Source: Clostridia bacterium (lineage in GTDB: Bacteria; Bacillota; Clostridia; TANB77; UBA1234). Taken from it: 36,822 nucleotides of DNA. A program made the position numbers and the translations under genes. The stretch is from positions 1-36,822 of the forward strand of contig JAFXCN010000021.1 of NCBI GenBank assembly GCA_017521465.1. The letters run 5' to 3'. Below, piece after piece: positions 30,766 through 36,822 of the stretch. The stretch's first letter is position 1. Every line of letters begins with the position of its first letter. Below the pieces are notes generated by a model, which ran no database searches, was not told the origin of the DNA, and saw only the letters and a program-made list of their open reading frames with translations.

Positions 30766-33700
30766 TATTTTTCTAAGTATGGATATTCATGAGATTTCCA
30801 TTCTTCTTTTCCGTCTTTTGCTAATACACATGTATGAGTTGTGATCGCTTCAACTAAATCTTCATATCCCCAGTGACTAGCTTTTAAATCACTAAATGGA
30901 CTATCATTAACTTTTACATCTTCTACATTTCTACCTAACAATCTATTGATAGTTGCTGCAGCTTCTGCTCTTGTTAATTTAGCATTTGGTTTAAATGCTC
31001 CATTTTCGTAACCAATCATCCATCCTTTTGTTGCAACTTTTTCAATTGAATCTTTTGCCCAATGTTCTTTTGTTACATCTGTAAATTCTACTGATGTTTT
31101 AGAAGTTAATTTAGAATATCTTACAATAATCGCAGCTAGTTCTGCTCTTGATATTTCTTTTAATGGTTTAAATGAACCATCGTCATAACCTTTTAAAATT
31201 CCTTTTTCTGTTAAGTACATTATTGCATCGTATGACCATCTGTTTTTATCAACATCTGAATATTCTATATTAGCTTTTGTATTTAATGTGTTGTTTGATC
31301 CAACATATAATCTATAGAAAATCATTGCGATTTCTTCTCTTGTAACTTTTCCATCTGGTCTTACTGTACCATCTTCATATCCACGAATATACCATTCATG
31401 AGTTACAGTTTCTTCTTTATCTGATGAACCACTTCCACCACCTGTTCCGCCGCCTGATGATTTTTTCTTAACTTCTACATTAAATGTTATAACTACTGTT
31501 TCTTTTTCATTTGTTACTTCCATTTTAAATGTATCTGTTCCTAAATATTCTTCATTTGGTGTATAAGTAAATGTTCTTGTTGTTTCATCAAATGTTACTG
31601 TTCCATTAGCTGGATTTTCTGTAATTGCGTATTTTAATGCATCTCCATTCTTATCAACTTCTGGTAATTCATTTGATGTGTATGGTTTGTTTTTATATGT
31701 CGAAATTGACTTATCTTTTTCACTTACAATATCACTTTCTTCTAATTCCTTTCTTATTGTTACTGTAACTGTAGCTTCTTCAGAAACATTTCCAACTTCA
31801 TCTTTTGCTACTACTTCAAAACTATCTTCTCCGTAATATCCATCTTCTGGAGTATATGTATACTCACCTGTTGCTGGATCTAATGTTACAGTTCCATGTT
31901 CTGGCTCTGTAGCAACTTCATATTCTGTTACTTCAAAGTTATCTGTTGCTTCTACTTTACCATCTACTGGCGTGTTTTGTTCTGTAGCTTTTTCATCATC
32001 TTCTGCAACTGGAGCATCTAAGTCTACTTTTACATGTACACTTGATTCTACTTTTGGTTCGTCTTTATCTTCTGGTGTAGTTGTTGCTATAATATCATAT
32101 TCTCCACTTTCATCGATGATAATGTCTCCAGTATCTGGATCTGTAAAGTCATCTGTTCTATCTTCTCCGTCTTGATCAATAATTGTTATAGTTGTCTTTT
32201 CACCTGGTTCATCTTCGTCTGTTTCTACTTTTACTTCTTCTTTTGTTGAACCATCTGCTGGTATTGGGTTACCAGGAACTGGAGGTCTACCTTCAATTAT
32301 TATACTTTCAATTATTGAAATTATTGGAGCATCTGGAGCTTCTGCGTCAATTGTTACTTCATATTCAACAGGATCAGATTCGTTTCCTAAATCGTCTTTT
32401 GATGTAACTTCTACTACATATGTTCCTTCTTCTTCTAATATGTAATTTCCATTTTCATCTTTATTTAATGTATCTGTTATGTCTTTTCCATCTTTTGTTA
32501 TTGTAACTTCTGGTGTAACTTCTGCATCTTCTCTATTGTCTACACCTGGTACAATCTCAATTATTACATTGTCATTTGTTGTTCCACCATTTGGTATTGC
32601 GTTTCCTGTTTCTTCATCTGTTCCTTTAATTGCTGGAGTTGGAGCTGTTTTATCGATTGTTACCGTTTGTGTTACTTCTTCTGATTGATTTCCATCTTCG
32701 TCTTCTGTTTTTACAGTAATTTCATATTCTCCTTCTTCATCTAAGATATAATTTCCGTCTTCGTCTTTATCTAATGTATCTGTTATATCTTCACCATCTT
32801 TTTTAACCTCAACAACAACTTCTTGCTCTTCTTCTGGTGCTTCTGTTGAAATTATTACATCTTCTTTTGTAACTCCACCATCTGGTACGGTTTCTTGTTC
32901 TGGTGTTTTTTCATTTGCTTCTAATGATGGTTTTTCTAATACAACTTTTTTATCAATTGTCACTTCATATATAGCTTCGTCTGATTCGTTTCCAGCTTCG
33001 TCTTTTGTTGTTGCTGTAATTACGTATACGCCTTCTTCTGTTAATAAATATTTTCCATCTGCATCTGGTGTGATTTCTACTGGAACGCCATCTTTAGTTA
33101 TTGTTACTGTTGGTTCACCTTCAGCTTCAATTGTAATTTCAACATTTTGTCTTGTTGTTTCTCCACTTGGAAGGTCTTTCGTCTCACCAGCTGTTTCTTT
33201 ACCTGTAATTGTTGGTGCTGCAGGAGCTGTTTTATCAATTGTTACTTCATATGTAACAGGATCTGATTCATTTCCTGCTTTATCTTCTGTTACTACTGTT
33301 ATTACATATTCTCCATCTTCAGTTAATGGATAGTTTCCATTTTCATCTGGTGTAATCTCTACTGGTGTTCCATCTTTTGTTATTGTTACTGTTGTTTCAA
33401 CACCTTCGTCTCTTTCATCAACACCTGGTGTAACTTCAACTAATACATCCTTATTAGTTGTGCTGCCTGTTGGAAGTTCTTCTGTGCTTGGAACACCTTC
33501 AATAACTTCTTTTCCTGTTACTGTTGGATTTGATGGTGCAGTATGATCAACTTTGAACACTTCGCTTCTTACTAATGTAGTGTTACCAACTAAATCTGTT
33601 GCAACTACCCATAAGTAATAATCTCCATCTTCTGTTGGCGCTGCTATTGTATCTCCACTTTCAAATTCATTTGTAATTTGATCTGCAGTTGGTTCTAAAG

Positions 33701-36700
33701 TAGCATCTGTTGTCCACATATATTTTGTACCATCTAGTACTGAATAATCAGTTACAGTTACTACTGTTTCTACTACAGATAGGTCTTCTGCATTTCCGTT
33801 TGGATCAAATTCTACTGTTGGTGCTTTTGTATCAATGATCATATATACATATGCCATATGAACTACACCATTTTCATCTTCAGCCATTGCCCATACATAA
33901 GCTTGTTTTTCAATTCCTTCTTCAAATAATACATCGCTATCATTTGTTGCAGAGTTTTCAAAGTCGCTTACTAATGGTTTTTCAGCATCGTAACATATTA
34001 AATATTTAATGCTATCTTCTTTGAATGGTTTTTGGGTTCCATCTACAGTTATATGTACACCTTTACCTGTAATTCCTACATTTTCAATTATTGTTACTTC
34101 GATTGGTAATTCTGTATTATCAACCCAGAATTCACCACTTCTTGCTGTAATTTTATTTCCAACATTATCTTCACCAATTACCCATAGATAATATATACCT
34201 TGGCCATCTTCTGGTGTTTCAATTAAGCTTCCATTTACAAAACTATTTGTAAATAGACTTTCTTCTGGATCTTCGATTGTTGCATCTGTTGTCCAGAAAT
34301 ATTTTAAACTATCTTCTTTTACTTTACTTCCTAAATCACTAAATGTAACTTTTGTGCTGTGTTCTGGTGCATATGCTTTATTTTCATATGGATCAAAACT
34401 TACTACTACATTTTTATCATCTAGGTTAAATACGTTACTTCCAATTATTACTGGATTTCCTGTATTATCTTCTGCATAAATCCATAAGTAATATAGACCT
34501 TCTACATCTTCTGGTGTAGAAATTTCTTCACCATTTGTAAAGCTTTCTGTTATTTCTTCTTTACTTGGTGCTGTTGGACTTGTTGTCCATACATATTTTA
34601 AGCTATCTAAATTTACACCACTTTCGTCATTACCTTCTGTTACTGTAACTTTTGTTTCATGGCTATTTGCAAAATCAATGCTTCCATCTGGATCAAAAGT
34701 TACTTGTGGCACTCTATTATCTAACTTAAATACTTTACTTACTTCCTTTACAACATTTCCAGCTTTATCTTCAACCATTACCCACAAATAGTAATCTCCT
34801 GTTAATCCTTCTGGTGTTGTTACTGTATCACCAGATTTGAAGTTATCAGCAAATTTATTATCAACTGGTTCTTCTGTGTCGCTTGTTGTCCATACATATT
34901 TTGCAGATGTTATCATTGAATAATCTGAAATTGTTACAACTGTGCTATGTGTATTAGCAAAAGTTGTATTTCCATCTGGGTCGAATGTAATAACTGGTAA
35001 CTTTGTATCTATAACAATAGTTTCTGTTTTCTCAATTACATTTCCTGCATTATCTTCAGCTCTTATATATAAGAAATATTGTCCTTCGATATTTTCAGGG
35101 AATCTATTTTCTGCATTGTTTGTATAGCTTTCTGGATACGTTCTGTTTCCTTCTGCTACTGGCTTTAAGCTAATTTCATATTTTAATTCAGATTCGTTAA
35201 CACCTGAACGTTCTTCGCCATCAAACATATCTGTAACAATTACTTCAATCGCACTATATATTGATGAACCTTCTGCTAGAAGTGTATATTCTAATGTTGG
35301 AGCTTCGTTATCTACTTTTTGCACTCCACTTCCTGCAATTATTGTATTTCCTACATTATCTTTTGCAATAACCCATAAATAATATTCTCCTGTTACACCT
35401 TCTGGTGTTGCAATTTCATCTCCTGATGCAAATGCTGTTCCGTTTGCAAAATCTGCTTCTGCCGGAGCTGTGTTACTTGTTGTCCATACATACTTTAATG
35501 AACTTGCATCTACTCCTGAATTAATTACACCTTCTAAATCTTCAACAGTTACTGTTACTTTATGTTCTTTTTCATAAGTTGTATTTTCATTTTTATCAAA
35601 TTCAACTGTTGGTTTTACTTGATCAACTAAGAAGTTTTCACTTCTTACTATAGCTACGTTTCCTGCATTATCTTTTGCAAGAATCCATAGATAATGATTA
35701 TCTGATACATCAGCTGGTGTTTCTATTTGATCTCCAGATGCAAAGCTTGTTGCATTTGCAAAATCAGCTTCTGTTAATGTAGCTGTACTTGTTTTCCATA
35801 TATATTTTAATGATGTAGCATTTACTCCACTTACAAATGTTCCTAAATCTTCAACAGTTACAACTGTTATAAAACTTTGCCCATATTCACCATTACTTCC
35901 ATTTGGATTGAAAGTTACTGTTGGTAATATTTTTTCAATTCTTACTACTTTAGTTTCAGCTTCACTCTTATTACCAGCTTTATCATAAGTATAAGCTGTA
36001 ATTGTTGTTTCGCCTTCGTTTTTAATTGTTATTTTTCCACCTGATGTAATTTCTGTTTCAGCTTTTGTTGTTGCACCAGATAAAATATATGTTACTTTAT
36101 CTAAACCTGCAACATCAGCATTACCTGCTGTTATTGTTACTTCAACGTCATCATTTGTCCATTCAATATTTGCATCTATTGTTGGTTTTTCTGGATTTGA
36201 TTTATCTATTATGATTGATGATGTTGTTGTTGCTTCTGCTGATTTACCTTTTGAATCAGTTACTGTAACTGTTGCTTTATAACTTCCATCTGTAGTTATA
36301 TCATCAGCATTCCAAGTTATTGTTGCAGTTGTAGATTCTGTACCAGCTCCTGCTCCTGTAGCTGCTACTGTTCCTTGAACACCAGCAAGAGTTGCACCAA
36401 ATGTTAAAGAATCCCATGTTTCTGGAGCATTAGTTCCTTTTGTTGCTGTTAATGTTAATGTAATTTCATCTCCTGATTTAAAGAATTCACCATTAAAGCT
36501 TCCTAATGTTACTGTTGGTGCAGTATTTAAATCATGTGATGGATCATAATCACATGTTCCATCATATGGATCATCATCTTTATGACCATCAGGTATAGTA
36601 TTTAATGTTTTTGTTTCTTTATGTGATGAATTGTAATTACAAATTCTTGTTTGTATTTCTGGTTGTGTACATGTTGGCTGAGTTGTTGTTACCCAAGCTC

Positions 36701-36822
36701 CCCAATCATGTGCATCTGCATCTACTGATAATGTTTTTGTTTCTTTATGTGATGAATTGTAATTACATGTTTTTGTTTGAATTTCTGCTTGCATACATGT
36801 TGCTTCTGTTGTTGTTACCCAA
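30765..36822 (-). CDS. Giant S-layer-anchored surface protein, 5' end beyond window
   Basis: At least 2019 codons; the frame is open to base 36821, and the Met at 36794 is internal to a repeat (WVTTTEATCMQAEIQT), so the start lies outside. From N to C: about 40-residue Cys/His repeats (HDWGAWVTTTQPTCTQPEIQ, then CNYNSSHKETKTL); two Ig-like domains; eight modules of about 100 residues beginning like PTVTFDPDGN and ending YYLWVIAEDNAGN; five bacterial Ig modules (TKDGTPVEITPDENGNYPLT); and two cadherin/tandem-95-like modules (VTLDPATGEYTYTPEDGYYG). A Gly/Ser linker then leads to three SLH domains (ITGYENG-type: YIRGYEDGTVRPDGKVTREE; ILKGYDDGSFKPLKEISRAE; MIGYENGAFKPNAKLTRAEA). The SLH triad normally binds secondary wall polymer. 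The protein is very acidic. A role in adhesion or as an S-layer-associated fibre is inferred. Confidence 0.9.
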   Translation of the reverse strand, partial: WVTTTEATCMQAEIQTKTCNYNSSHKETKTLSVDADAHDWGAWVTTTQPTCTQPEIQTRICNYNSSHKETKTLNTIPDGHKDDDPYDGTCDYDPSHDLNTAPTVTLGSFNGEFFKSGDEITLTLTATKGTNAPETWDSLTFGATLAGVQGTVAATGAGAGTESTTATITWNADDITTDGSYKATVTVTDSKGKSAEATTTSSIIIDKSNPEKPTIDANIEWTNDDVEVTITAGNADVAGLDKVTYILSGATTKAETEITSGGKITIKNEGETTITAYTYDKAGNKSEAETKVVRIEKILPTVTFNPNGSNGEYGQSFITVVTVEDLGTFVSGVNATSLKYIWKTSTATLTEADFANATSFASGDQIETPADVSDNHYLWILAKDNAGNVAIVRSENFLVDQVKPTVEFDKNENTTYEKEHKVTVTVEDLEGVINSGVDASSLKYVWTTSNTAPAEADFANGTAFASGDEIATPEGVTGEYYLWVIAKDNVGNTIIAGSGVQKVDNEAPTLEYTLLAEGSSIYSAIEVIVTDMFDGEERSGVNESELKYEISLKPVAEGNRTYPESYTNNAENRFPENIEGQYFLYIRAEDNAGNVIEKTETIVIDTKLPVITFDPDGNTTFANTHSTVVTISDYSMITSAKYVWTTSDTEEPVDNKFADNFKSGDTVTTPEGLTGDYYLWVMVEDKAGNVVKEVSKVFKLDNRVPQVTFDPDGSIDFANSHETKVTVTEGNDESGVNLDSLKYVWTTSPTAPSKEEITESFTNGEEISTPEDVEGLYYLWIYAEDNTGNPVIIGSNVFNLDDKNVVVSFDPYENKAYAPEHSTKVTFSDLGSKVKEDSLKYFWTTDATIEDPEESLFTNSFVNGSLIETPEDGQGIYYLWVIGEDNVGNKITARSGEFWVDNTELPIEVTIIENVGITGKGVHITVDGTQKPFKEDSIKYLICYDAEKPLVSDFENSATNDSDVLFEEGIEKQAYVWAMAEDENGVVHMAYVYMIIDTKAPTVEFDPNGNAEDLSVVETVVTVTDYSVLDGTKYMWTTDATLEPTADQITNEFESGDTIAAPTEDGDYYLWVVATDLVGNTTLVRSEVFKVDHTAPSNPTVTGKEVIEGVPSTEELPTGSTTNKDVLVEVTPGVDERDEGVETTVTITKDGTPVEITPDENGNYPLTEDGEYVITVVTEDKAGNESDPVTYEVTIDKTAPAAPTITGKETAGETKDLPSGETTRQNVEITIEAEGEPTVTITKDGVPVEITPDADGKYLLTEEGVYVITATTKDEAGNESDEAIYEVTIDKKVVLEKPSLEANEKTPEQETVPDGGVTKEDVIISTEAPEEEQEVVVEVKKDGEDITDTLDKDEDGNYILDEEGEYEITVKTEDEDGNQSEEVTQTVTIDKTAPTPAIKGTDEETGNAIPNGGTTNDNVIIEIVPGVDNREDAEVTPEVTITKDGKDITDTLNKDENGNYILEEEGTYVVEVTSKDDLGNESDPVEYEVTIDAEAPDAPIISIIESIIIEGRPPVPGNPIPADGSTKEEVKVETDEDEPGEKTTITIIDQDGEDRTDDFTDPDTGDIIIDESGEYDIIATTTPEDKDEPKVESSVHVKVDLDAPVAEDDEKATEQNTPVDGKVEATDNFEVTEYEVATEPEHGTVTLDPATGEYTYTPEDGYYGEDSFEVVAKDEVGNVSEEATVTVTIRKELEESDIVSEKDKSISTYKNKPYTSNELPEVDKNGDALKYAITENPANGTVTFDETTRTFTYTPNEEYLGTDTFKMEVTNEKETVVITFNVEVKKKSSGGGTGGGSGSSDKEETVTHEWYIRGYEDGTVRPDGKVTREEIAMIFYRLYVGSNNTLNTKANIEYSDVDKNRWSYDAIMYLTEKGILKGYDDGSFKPLKEISRAELAAIIVRYSKLTSKTSVEFTDVTKEHWAKDSIEKVATKGWMIGYENGAFKPNAKLTRAEAAATINRLLGRNVEDVKVNDSPFSDLKASHWGYEDLVEAITTHTCVLAKDGKEEWKSHEYPYLEK

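Overview
The window reads as chromosomal DNA of an AT-rich, Gram-positive anaerobe of the Clostridia (Bacillota), probably an uncultured gut lineage. The evidence is AGGAGG-type ribosome sites before nearly every gene, sigma-A promoters with 17-bp spacers, SLH-anchored and Ig/LRR giant surface proteins, a pseudopilin start with the clostridial KGISLITL signature, and clostridial-type metallopeptidase, MscS and copper genes. I saw no rRNA, tRNA or CRISPR array, but a covariance search could not be run.

Layout. 1-61 is the start of a pseudopilin-like gene, coupled to a 2470-residue secreted protein (77-7489) that carries 18 tandem Cys/His repeats, Ig-like and MBG-like domains, BspA-type LRRs and a beta-helix-like region. 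8047-10841 is a SbcCD/YhaNO-like nuclease and ATPase pair. 11069-13888 is a three-gene operon ending in a lone VirD4/TraG-type coupling ATPase. 13970-16661 holds a DnaJ-like co-chaperone and a Ham1-like / CcdA / thioredoxin operon. 16885-18506 holds two tandem paralogues built of about 26-residue repeats. 18643-20413 is a BlaI-type repressor with an M56 peptidase fused to an M23 peptidase domain, under a promoter with two operator palindromes. 20571-22982 is copZ-copA. 23277-25561 holds membrane proteins, one of them apparently frameshifted. 25603-28241 holds an MscS channel and a Cthe_2159-like carbohydrate-binding protein. 28490-28885 is a small membrane protein. 28906-30282 is a reverse transcriptase with an upstream structured RNA. 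30352-30588 is a small Cys-rich protein, and 30765-36822 is a second giant surface protein with three SLH domains, truncated by the window end.

The most interesting unit is the reverse transcriptase. A consensus promoter places the transcript start at one arm of an 11-bp long-range inverted repeat. The other arm lies about 23 bases before the RT start codon, and two further strong hairpins lie between them. This is the architecture of retrons and some defence RTs, yet the RT lacks the retron signature motifs I would expect. Other structures that gene calls do not explain are: a hairpin motif found twice with covarying base pairs (10927-10967 and 16724-16770); a 43-bp exact repeat and related 35-bp tandem repeats bracketing the two regulated operons at 18.5-23.2 kb; an attenuator-like leader at 28345-28489; and a +1 frame change at about 24.4 kb.
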